From: Bdellovibrionaceae bacterium UBA2466
GTDB lineage: Bacteria; Bdellovibrionota; FAC87; UBA2466
Direction: 5' to 3'
Length of the DNA stretch: 6,662 nt
Assembly (NCBI GenBank): GCA_002342225.1
Contig: DDPO01000143.1
Span: 1 to 6,662, forward strand
Shown: in pieces, positions 1 through 6,526 of the stretch
Layout: each line of letters begins with the position of its first letter
Numbering within the stretch: the first letter of the stretch is position 1
The notes under the pieces: generated by a model
What the model was told of the DNA's origin: nothing
Databases searched by the model: none
Seen by the model: the letters and a program-made list of their open reading frames with translations, nothing else
Made by a program: the position numbers and the translations under genes

Positions 1-24
1 AAACTGTCTAACAGGCTGTGTTGG

Positions 25-42
25 CTGGTTTTAAAAACCCAG
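25..42. repeat. AT-centred imperfect palindrome just past the broken elbB-like gene
   Basis: CTGGTTTT (25-32) faces AAAAACCCAG (33-42), an inverted repeat with one extra A and one extra C in the right arm and no loop. No T-run follows it on the minus strand, so it is not a typical intrinsic terminator. The rest of 1-58 shows no gene I can identify. Confidence 0.4.
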
Positions 43-58
43 GACAAATCGGGAGTGG

Positions 59-328
59 TCAGTATACGAATTGAGAAGATTTAAGCTGTGTGAGAGGCAG
101 GATCTCGCCCCTAGCGATTCGAGCCGCTTCCGTCAGCATGTTTCGTGTTTCACCTGCCACCGGTTTTCCTGTCTGGCAGTTGATGACATCCGCTTGAGGC
201 TTGTCGGGGGCGAAACATTGGAACTGAACACCTAGTCGGCTTAAGCCCCAGAGTACCGCAACCGACTCTCGGATTTCACTACCATCTTTAAAACCACTGC
301 CACAGAGAATAACGGCGATTTTTTTCAT
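59..328 (-). pseudogene. elbB: Truncated ElbB-like protein (DJ-1/PfpI family), N-terminal part only
   Basis: The 89 codons match the start of ElbB (isoprenoid biosynthesis/glyoxalase-like protein of the DJ-1/PfpI, class I glutamine-amidotransferase-like superfamily). Visible hallmarks are the MKKIAVILCGSG start, DGSEI, CFAPDKPQADVIN (about residues 38-50), TRNMLTEAARIARGE (about 61-75) and LPLTQL. The family is about 217 residues long; here similarity stops at residue ~86 (SSQF) and a TGA follows two codons later. The PGGFG-x-AKN segment expected next, and the later nucleophile-elbow cysteine (CIAP in E. coli), are missing. None of the three frames in the remaining 58 bases restores that motif cleanly, so a single frameshift does not explain the loss. 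The ATG start is well supported by a strong Shine-Dalgarno sequence (GGAGG at 337-341, 8 nt spacing). The gene follows dabB by 64 nt on the same strand and has no obvious functional link to it. The family identity is clear. Whether this is a real pseudogene, an insertion or rearrangement junction, or a sequence error cannot be decided here. Confidence 0.75.
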
Positions 329-334
329 TTCGAT

Positions 335-341
335 CTCCTCC
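335..341 (-). promoter_or_regulatory. Strong ribosome binding site of the elbB-like gene
   Basis: The minus strand reads GGAGGAG here. The GGAGG core (337-341) lies 8 nt before the ATG at 328-326. This is the best Shine-Dalgarno match in the window, and it fixes the start of the truncated elbB-like frame. Confidence 0.7.
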
Positions 342-357
342 CAGAAATTTCACCACT

Positions 358-386
358 ATCTTAGAACGGCAATTTTTGATCGGCAA
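358..386 (-). promoter_or_regulatory. Possible weak promoter before the elbB-like gene
   Basis: In the 64-nt gap after dabB the minus strand has TTGCCG (386-381), a 17-nt spacer and TAAGAT (363-358). Each hexamer matches 4 of 6 sigma-70 consensus bases, and the ATG is 29 nt further on. No intrinsic terminator separates dabB from this gene, so read-through from the dab operon is equally possible. Such matches occur often by chance. Confidence 0.2.
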
Positions 387-392
387 CTGAAC

Positions 393-2234
393 TTAGACAC
401 TGTTGGTAGGGCCCCAGCAAACACGGGTGTAGAGTCGTGCAGCGGAGATGCCGTTGAGCATCAGAACAAAGGCACCCACCAGAGCAAACGGGGCCTGAGG
501 GCCTGTCAGATGGTGGAGAACCATGTCTTCTCCAAGAAATGAAGGAAAAAGAGGGAACCCAGCAATACCCAGAAAAGACATAAGCAGAAGATAGGACGTG
601 CGGGGATGAGTGGAGCTGAAAGCATAATATTTGTTCAAGGAGGGTCTTGAGATATTTCTAAAGAGTCCCTTGAGGGATAAGGTACCAAAGGTCCAAAAAG
701 TGAAAATGCTGCATAAAAACCAAGGGCTGCTCTCAAACTTACCTCCGGTAGCGAAGAGAGTGAAAAGTCCAAACATGAAATTAGTAAGCCCTATAAAATT
801 CCATAACCAATAGACCGAGCAATTTTCACCATAAGCTGCGAGGGATACCAAGATCATAAAAATCGCCATAGTCCATTCCAGTTTCAATGTGAATACTTCG
901 GGGTGTTGAGTTAAGGCTTCTCTCATGCAGAGCAGAGTAATGATGAACGCTCCGAAGCTTGTAAAAAATCTGATTCTATTAATTTTGAATGTGAGAGAGC
1001 GAAAGGGTGCGAGAACTATCTTCTCTATCAGTTGTTCACAGTAGCCCTCGTTAAATGAAAAGTTGTATACCGAGTTACGTAGTCTCTCGGGAAGGGCAAA
1101 AAAGAAACGATCTCGAGCATGGGGTTTCTGAAGTGTTGCCATGTTCTGCACCCGAAGAGCGTAAGTGACGATAGCAGGAGATACTAAAAACTGATAACAA
1201 CGTACGAACATATGGCCAACGATGTGGATCAAGGCGATCGAAGGATAACCCAAGCTCAACTCGATGAACTGCATTCCAACATGAAAACAGGCTACATAGG
1301 CTAATCTTCCCTTTATGTTCGCTTGGCTTTGGGCTGCAATACCGGAAAAGATCATGGTAAGTGCTCCAGTACCAAAGACTAAAATTCGCATTTCTTCGCT
1401 TAAAAACCAAAATGGAAATGTTCTTAAGAGGAGAAAAACTCCAGCATGAAGGGAAAGGGCTCCATAGAAAATCGCACTAGATGAGGTCGGGCCCTCCATC
1501 GCTTTGGCAAGCCAAAATGAAATAGGAAACTGGGCAGACTTTCCGATCGCTGACAAAAGAATCAAAAAGCCCAAAAGCCAGGTCGTGGTTGAATTAAAAT
1601 TATCGACAAGCCCCGAAGCAGAGATGTTCTCAAGAATTGCGAAGCGATGGGCTTCCGAGTAGACAGATTTTTTTAACCAGGCCCCCAAAATTAAACCGAT
1701 GTCAGTGAAACGATAGATCCCATAAACAAATAGACTGTTTCTAACCGCGCTAAGTCTATGATGATAAAACCCTATTAACAGGAAAGAGGAGACACCTAAA
1801 AACTCCCAGCCAGCAAAAAGAAAGTCGATGTTGCCTGCAATCATGAGCACGGTAAGGCCCGTTAAAAAAAGCTGTAGTATCGCAAAGTAACGTTGATAGC
1901 CCGGGTCTTTATGCAAATAGTATCGGCTAAATCGAGTGACTAACAAAAAAATGGTAGTGACCGTCAAAAGTCCTGCAATAGAGATCGTGTCCAATAGGTA
2001 GTACAAAGTAAATGTAAGATCCCCATGTTCATAAACGGTCAACAAGATGCTTTCGATGGGTTTGGTGCCCAAGTAAATCCACCAACTAGAGATTACCAAT
2101 ACCAGGACCCACTGAAGAAAAACCGAAAGAGAAGTTAGTTGCGAAACTTTAGATTCACGGATTTTCCCTGCAAAGGACAGGAACACAAAGTTCAAAAGGG
2201 GGTTTAAGCAGAGTAAGGAAATTAGAATCTTCAC
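393..2234 (-). CDS. dabB: DabB, membrane subunit of the DAB inorganic-carbon transporter (NuoL/MrpA-like)
   Basis: This 613-residue, very hydrophobic protein with many membrane segments belongs to the proton-antiporter/quinone-oxidoreductase membrane family (Proton_antipo_M; NuoL, MrpA). Ion-path residues of that family are recognisable: Glu144 in GWEFLG, Lys232 in IGKSAQFP, the GPTSSSAIFYGALSLHAG segment (about 248-265, with His263), Lys308 in IKGRLAY, and HMFVRCYQFL (341-350), where Arg345 stands at the usual broken-helix motif. The SSSAIFYGALSLHAG and GFPLFPSFLGED (about 559-570) motifs fit DabB-type proteins better than complex I NuoL, and no other nuo or mrp genes are nearby. In characterised DAB systems (Halothiobacillus neapolitanus) DabB sits in the cytoplasmic membrane, binds DabA and is thought to let H+ or Na+ flow drive one-way CO2 hydration. 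The start is GTG (2234-2232), overlapping the dabA stop by 4 nt (GTGA), with a modest GAGAG ribosome site 6 nt upstream. It is the last gene of the sulP-dabA-dabB unit. The coupling ion cannot be read from the sequence. Confidence 0.93.
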   Translation of the reverse strand: MKILISLLCLNPLLNFVFLSFAGKIRESKVSQLTSLSVFLQWVLVLVISSWWIYLGTKPIESILLTVYEHGDLTFTLYYLLDTISIAGLLTVTTIFLLVTRFSRYYLHKDPGYQRYFAILQLFLTGLTVLMIAGNIDFLFAGWEFLGVSSFLLIGFYHHRLSAVRNSLFVYGIYRFTDIGLILGAWLKKSVYSEAHRFAILENISASGLVDNFNSTTTWLLGFLILLSAIGKSAQFPISFWLAKAMEGPTSSSAIFYGALSLHAGVFLLLRTFPFWFLSEEMRILVFGTGALTMIFSGIAAQSQANIKGRLAYVACFHVGMQFIELSLGYPSIALIHIVGHMFVRCYQFLVSPAIVTYALRVQNMATLQKPHARDRFFFALPERLRNSVYNFSFNEGYCEQLIEKIVLAPFRSLTFKINRIRFFTSFGAFIITLLCMREALTQHPEVFTLKLEWTMAIFMILVSLAAYGENCSVYWLWNFIGLTNFMFGLFTLFATGGKFESSPWFLCSIFTFWTFGTLSLKGLFRNISRPSLNKYYAFSSTHPRTSYLLLMSFLGIAGFPLFPSFLGEDMVLHHLTGPQAPFALVGAFVLMLNGISAARLYTRVCWGPTNSV

Positions 2235-4831
2235 AAGTATCTCTCAAAATTAGACGATGAATTTAAAGTGGAAATCGAAATATTTTCTCTGATTTTTGCC
2301 ATTTCCTCCAGGTTAAGTGAAAACTCAAGTGGAGGCAGAGTTGCGGAAAAGGGGATCTTAATCCAGCCATCTTTTTTCCAAAAAGAGATCTCTTGTGTTG
2401 AGGGAGAGATAGTTGCTATTCTCACCCATTGGTTATTGACCCATTCGAAGAGAAAGTTGTTTCGCTCGATTGTCTTTTTTACGATTTCAGGCTCTTGGTC
2501 GATTAAAATTAAAAGACGAATGGGATCGTGGGCTTCAATCATTTGCAAAGGAAGACCAGGAATAAGGTCATTATTTACTCCGTTCGAGACCCCTAACAGA
2601 CCGACTACGTTATGAGAAAGTTTTGTGCCTGCTCCATAGATCTCATTATCCATTCGCGAAAAGAAGTATTCAAGATTGATCCCCCCGCAGACGGGAATAA
2701 CCGCGCTCAAAAGTCCGAACAAAATATCACCCGTCGGGTCAGTAAAAGGATCGTACGACTGCAAGAAAGATCTTCTGTCCAGAAAAAGCCCTCGAGTCAG
2801 CTCTCGTCGTCCTACAACCGCAGCAGCGTTAGTCGCATGATTGAGTTCAGGACGCGGTTCAAAAATTGAATGTGCTCTTTGAGCCATTTTTTTTGCAACC
2901 GTCTCAACTGAAAGGATCGAGGGAATGAGATCAAGTCGTCTTGACCGCTCTTTCGCATTTAATTTGAGAGCTTGTTGAAAAAGTCCCTGAAACTTACGAT
3001 GGTCTTCGGGGAGAACGGTATTTTCGAGATCTTCTTCGAAGAAAAGGCACTTGTCTTGAGTGGTATCATGAATGACGGCATAAAAAATAGTTTCGTCCGG
3101 AATAGAAATTCCCTGGGAGGCTAATCGTTTTCTTACAGGGGAGTAATTAGCCATCCAGGCAAAGCCGCGGGCGTTTGGAGCTCCGGATTTTCCCGAGCAT
3201 GCGCCGCAATCATAAGCTGCGAAATGGGGATTATTAGAGCTGCTGGCCCCGTGGGCTACTACATAAACACAGGGAGCAAAGTTTTGAGTCAGACCGATGC
3301 CTTTGAGCGTTCTGGCAACTCGTTCTGTCATTTCCTCTACTGTAAAGCCGTGCTTAAACCGAGAGTCTTTATTTTCTTCTTCCGTGCTTTTAAACTCCAA
3401 CATGGCCTGGCTCTCAAATTGACTCAATGAAGAGGAAAGTGCGGAATTATTTTCGGCGAGAAAGATGCTTCTAAATAGCTGAGTTATTGCTGAAACGGAA
3501 AGGAACGGGACCAGAAAGAGATCTTTAAATAGGTTTCCTAAAATCGTATCGAAAATATTATTCTTAGGCTTTCTCTTGCTTGCTTTATGTTTTTGAACGG
3601 AACGAACAAGATGTTTCGGGGTTAAAGTCACTGGGCTTTGCTGCAGGGGATAGAGTTCATTATGCGCTAGAAACCAAAAATCGATTCCAAAAAAACCTGC
3701 AGTTCCAAAAGTCGCGATTCCAGGGTCGAGTTGTTCAAGATATCTCCTCATGGAGCATTCGCGATCATCGATGCAGAAAATAGCCTGGGCCCACTCAGGT
3801 AGGGGTGTCTTCTTCGAGCAGTTTGCATTCTGCTTTACTGCATGCAAAAGTTGTTCGTAGAAACACCATTCAAAGGCTTCTTGCCAGAGCGGAGCCGTTT
3901 TAGGACGGTGGTTCCTGTCTATTAGATCTTGAGTATCAACATATTCACAGATTTTGTTCGAGGGTAAAACAGACCCTAATTTATTCTCAAGAATGAGAAC
4001 CTCAAGTCCAGTAACAAAAGCTAGGAAATCTAAAAGAGAGAGCGAAACGGGCTTACGCAAAGTTGATGGATTGGTTTCTAGTGCGCAGACCATGCCAGCC
4101 CAACCTGGGTAAGTGAGAACTGTTTCGATTAAGTATCGGGAAAAAAGTTGTTTGTCTCCCGTGAGTTTTTCCAATGAACTCGACAAGGCCTCCTCAGGGT
4201 TTTTGTCGAGCCATTGCCTTATTTTCTTTCGTTCAAACGGCATCAAGGGAAGGGAGCTATGGTTGTTAATTGACCTCAGTGAAAGCCAAAAGGAGTCTTT
4301 TCGGCTTGGAAAAGGCCAGAAAGAGATTCCTTGGTCGAGATAGCTACTTAATACTTTGAATAGAATAGTGGCCGCTTCAACTGAGACTTCTATTTGATAG
4401 GCTGAATTCCAAAATTGTCTTATCCCCCACTCTGAGACACTAGGGTAACGTTGCTCATGGGGAGAACTCATTGATTGAAGATTTTTATGTATTTCTTCTT
4501 TTTCAATTGGGAAAGTAGTTAGAAACTGGGAAACAAAATCCAGTTGGGATGCAGTGATTCGCCCTTTATCAAATTCAGTCTTATAAAAGTTCGGGGATAG
4601 ATATTTTTTGGAACCAAACAAAGAAGCGGCCAAATCAACTCCCTCGTGGAAATCCAGGGATTGAAATCCGTGGAGGGGGTTGTGATGTATGAAATCTTTG
4701 ATGGGGCCCTGGTTGGGAAGAAGATGTCTAAGGTGTTCCAACGTAAGTTTCAGATGGAATTCCTCTCGTCCTCTGTTTTTACCAAAGAGATCGAGTTTTC
4801 TAAGCCAGTCAGCGAGATTAATGTGGGACAT
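2231..4831 (-). CDS. dabA: DabA, zinc-binding subunit of the DAB inorganic-carbon transporter (DUF2309/UPF0753)
   Basis: This 866-residue protein is a full-length DUF2309 member. The presumed zinc/active-site set is intact: Cys353 and Asp355 in CIDDREC with Arg357, then His527 in VVAHGAS and Cys542 in DCGACSG. The H. neapolitanus DabA2 residues are C351, D353, H524 and C539, so order and spacing agree closely, including exactly 15 residues between His and the last Cys. Other family blocks are HHNPLHGF (49-56), RPELNHATNAA (660-670) with GRRELTRGLFLDRRSFLQSYDP after it, and LPLQMIEAHDPIRLL near 760-774. No signal peptide is visible. A basic stretch (about 410-423) precedes an amphipathic hydrophobic segment (about 427-460) that might contact DabB or the membrane; this is inference. 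DabA resembles beta-carbonic anhydrases and, with DabB, is thought to hydrate CO2 to bicarbonate vectorially in the cytosol; characterised DabA is not active alone. The ATG start lies inside the end of sulP (14-nt overlap), with AGGG 6 nt upstream, which suggests coupled translation. Confidence 0.95.
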   Translation of the reverse strand: MSHINLADWLRKLDLFGKNRGREEFHLKLTLEHLRHLLPNQGPIKDFIHHNPLHGFQSLDFHEGVDLAASLFGSKKYLSPNFYKTEFDKGRITASQLDFVSQFLTTFPIEKEEIHKNLQSMSSPHEQRYPSVSEWGIRQFWNSAYQIEVSVEAATILFKVLSSYLDQGISFWPFPSRKDSFWLSLRSINNHSSLPLMPFERKKIRQWLDKNPEEALSSSLEKLTGDKQLFSRYLIETVLTYPGWAGMVCALETNPSTLRKPVSLSLLDFLAFVTGLEVLILENKLGSVLPSNKICEYVDTQDLIDRNHRPKTAPLWQEAFEWCFYEQLLHAVKQNANCSKKTPLPEWAQAIFCIDDRECSMRRYLEQLDPGIATFGTAGFFGIDFWFLAHNELYPLQQSPVTLTPKHLVRSVQKHKASKRKPKNNIFDTILGNLFKDLFLVPFLSVSAITQLFRSIFLAENNSALSSSLSQFESQAMLEFKSTEEENKDSRFKHGFTVEEMTERVARTLKGIGLTQNFAPCVYVVAHGASSSNNPHFAAYDCGACSGKSGAPNARGFAWMANYSPVRKRLASQGISIPDETIFYAVIHDTTQDKCLFFEEDLENTVLPEDHRKFQGLFQQALKLNAKERSRRLDLIPSILSVETVAKKMAQRAHSIFEPRPELNHATNAAAVVGRRELTRGLFLDRRSFLQSYDPFTDPTGDILFGLLSAVIPVCGGINLEYFFSRMDNEIYGAGTKLSHNVVGLLGVSNGVNNDLIPGLPLQMIEAHDPIRLLILIDQEPEIVKKTIERNNFLFEWVNNQWVRIATISPSTQEISFWKKDGWIKIPFSATLPPLEFSLNLEEMAKIRENISISTLNSSSNFERYL

Positions 4832-6467
4832 GGGGCGCCCTTTTCACTTTTCTGTTCCGTCTCGAGGCAAAAGGATGTTCTGAAGATGCGATCATAGCAT
4901 CGAGCCCGACGATATCCAACTTTCCTTTTGCGTCTTGGTGTTCGCAGGCTAGCTCATGGAGTCTCTCCATTACACTGTGGTCTACCAACGGACAGGCTGA
5001 AACATCGAGAACCACTCTCTTGCCTGTTTTTATTTCGTTGAGCTGTTTCTTGATTGAAAGCCAATTAAGAAAGACTAAGGGGCTTTGGGGCTTAATTGTG
5101 ATTGTATTGTCATTTGAATTGTGTTCAATCTGCAGCTTGGGCTTTACCAAATGGTGAGGAAGAACCCCACGACTCAAGTGGATCACGAATTTAACCAAGA
5201 TTCCCATCCCTAATCCGACCAAAAGGTCTGTAGCTAGGGTGGCTACAATGGTGCTTACAAAAATGACCAATTGGTCCCAACCGATTGTGCGGATTTGCTT
5301 AAATTGAAGAGGGGAGGCTAGACGGTATCCAGTGAATATCAGCATTGCCGCCAGAGCTGAAAGAGGGATTCGATGCAAAAGTCCAGGGAATAAAGCGACA
5401 AAAAAGAGAAGACAAAATCCATGAAAGCCGTTGGAGACCGAGGTTTGGGCTCCGTTATCTATATTAGCTCGGCTTCGAACAATTTCGGAGATCATAGGCA
5501 GTCCGCCCAGAAATGCCACTAAAGTATTGGCAATGCCGATCGCTAGAAGATCTCTGTTTCGATTTGTTTTTCTCTTCTGTGGATCAAGAAGATCAATAGC
5601 TTGAACGCTTACTAAACTTTCAATGCTTCCGATCAGTGAAAACAAAAGAATCCACTTAAAAGCTCTAGGATCTTTGAGGGCCGAGAAGTCCGGAAGCACA
5701 ATTGCTCCGAGAATATTTTTTGGCAGAGTAACGAGAAATTTGGGACTCAAATAATAAACTTGGTGGTGCCAAGAGTAAGTGTGCTCATGTTCCAGATCGA
5801 AGTAATGAGCCAGAGGGACGGTTAACAAGAGAACCAGCATGGGAGCTGGAATTCTTTTTAGCCAATGATTTTTCGATTTTGAGCATAATATCAAAATAGC
5901 GAGACTCAAGATTCCAATGGTAGCTATTTCAGGGTTAAGTTCTTTAATGTTTTTTACGATTTTTACCGCTAATTCCAGTGGCGGACCGCTGACGTCCAGA
6001 CCTAGGGCCACAGGAATTTGTTTAAAAATAATGATAAAGCCAATAGCAGCTAACATTCCGTGAATAACTGAAAAAGGGAAAAGTTCGGTAATAAAGCCTA
6101 ATCTGAGAAGCCCTAAAACAATCTGCAATCCACCTGCAACAACTCCGATGGCTAGAGCCATCCGATAAGCGGAGAAGTCTCTAGCTAGATTGGCTCCTTG
6201 AGTAAATCCAAAGTCAGCAATACAACCTAGCGCAATCACTATCAGACCTGCAGCTGGACCTTTTATGGTTAAGGGTGAATCACTCAAGACAGCAGTTAGA
6301 ATACCTCCAACGCCAGCTGTAATAATGCCGGAGATAGCGGGATAGCCGCTTGCTAGGGAAATTCCCAAGCATAGAGGGAGTGCGACAAGAAAGACCAAAG
6401 CTCCTGAAATAAAATCAAGCCTATGGTTTTTCAACCAAGTAGAAAAAGTTGAATGATGTGAATTCAC
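4818..6467 (-). CDS. SulP-family (SLC26-like) anion transporter with C-terminal STAS domain, probable bicarbonate importer
   Basis: The 549-residue protein has the SulP layout: a hydrophobic transport core (about residues 18-432) followed by a cytosolic STAS domain (about 455-545, with VVLDVSACPLVDHS at 485-498). Core motifs include GISLASGYPAISGII (35-49), SPLTIKGPAAGL (64-75), GSIESLVSVQAIDLLDP (280-296) and GGLPMISEIVRSRANI (321-336). These match the SulP clade often fused to or encoded beside carbonic anhydrases and proposed to carry bicarbonate. The location directly before dabAB supports an inorganic-carbon substrate, but sulfate or another anion cannot be excluded from sequence. A loop near 221-235 holds five histidines. 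The start is GTG (6467-6465) with AGGAG 5 nt upstream; the only ATG just upstream in the leader is followed at once by a stop. The 3' end overlaps dabA by 14 nt, so this is the first gene of the three-gene unit. The protein appears complete. Confidence 0.93.
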   Translation of the reverse strand: MNSHHSTFSTWLKNHRLDFISGALVFLVALPLCLGISLASGYPAISGIITAGVGGILTAVLSDSPLTIKGPAAGLIVIALGCIADFGFTQGANLARDFSAYRMALAIGVVAGGLQIVLGLLRLGFITELFPFSVIHGMLAAIGFIIIFKQIPVALGLDVSGPPLELAVKIVKNIKELNPEIATIGILSLAILILCSKSKNHWLKRIPAPMLVLLLTVPLAHYFDLEHEHTYSWHHQVYYLSPKFLVTLPKNILGAIVLPDFSALKDPRAFKWILLFSLIGSIESLVSVQAIDLLDPQKRKTNRNRDLLAIGIANTLVAFLGGLPMISEIVRSRANIDNGAQTSVSNGFHGFCLLFFVALFPGLLHRIPLSALAAMLIFTGYRLASPLQFKQIRTIGWDQLVIFVSTIVATLATDLLVGLGMGILVKFVIHLSRGVLPHHLVKPKLQIEHNSNDNTITIKPQSPLVFLNWLSIKKQLNEIKTGKRVVLDVSACPLVDHSVMERLHELACEHQDAKGKLDIVGLDAMIASSEHPFASRRNRKVKRAPHVPH

Positions 6468-6472
6468 AAATG

Positions 6473-6477
6473 CTCCT
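6473..6477 (-). promoter_or_regulatory. Ribosome binding site that fixes the GTG start of the SulP gene
   Basis: The minus strand reads AGGAG here, 5 nt before the GTG at 6467-6465. This supports GTG as the true start, because no in-frame ATG is nearby upstream. Confidence 0.7.
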
Positions 6478-6496
6478 AAAAGTTGTTTTTTACATA

Positions 6497-6526
6497 ATTA
6501 TCGAACGACGAGAACTTACAGATCAG
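6497..6526 (-). promoter_or_regulatory. Possible weak promoter of the sulP-dabA-dabB operon
   Basis: The minus strand has GATAAT (6502-6497), a 5 of 6 match to the -10 consensus, 29 nt before the GTG. An 18-nt spacer leads to a poor -35 (CTGATC at 6526-6521, 3 of 6). The element overlaps the end of the possible upstream reading frame. If that frame is a real gene, the operon may instead be read from further upstream. Confidence 0.25.

Noticed and set aside
1..60. Single frameshift that would restore ElbB
   Set aside because: Shifting frame gives residues unlike the expected PGGFG-AKN segment; at least two or three further changes would be needed.
329..392. Intrinsic terminator after dabB
   Set aside because: The gap holds a short direct repeat (TTGCCG twice) but no GC-rich hairpin followed by a T-run.
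631..813. Plus-strand 60-codon open frame opposite dabB
   Set aside because: Antisense to a membrane-protein gene; its basic composition comes from the complement of hydrophobic codons.
1075..1410. 111-codon minus-strand open frame inside dabB
   Set aside because: It lies wholly within the well-supported dabB frame, has no recognisable family features and reads as a shadow frame.
393..2234. NuoL of respiratory complex I or MrpA of a Na+/H+ antiporter
   Set aside because: No other nuo or mrp genes are present, the gene is fused by overlap to dabA, and the TM8 and C-terminal motifs are DabB-like.
2268..2869. Two plus-strand open frames of 115 and 85 codons opposite dabA
   Set aside because: They are antisense to conserved DabA coding sequence, low in recognisable motifs, and best explained as shadows.
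4646..4897. Plus-strand open frames of 83 and 64 codons across the sulP/dabA junction
   Set aside because: Both are antisense to two real genes and overlap each other in different frames.
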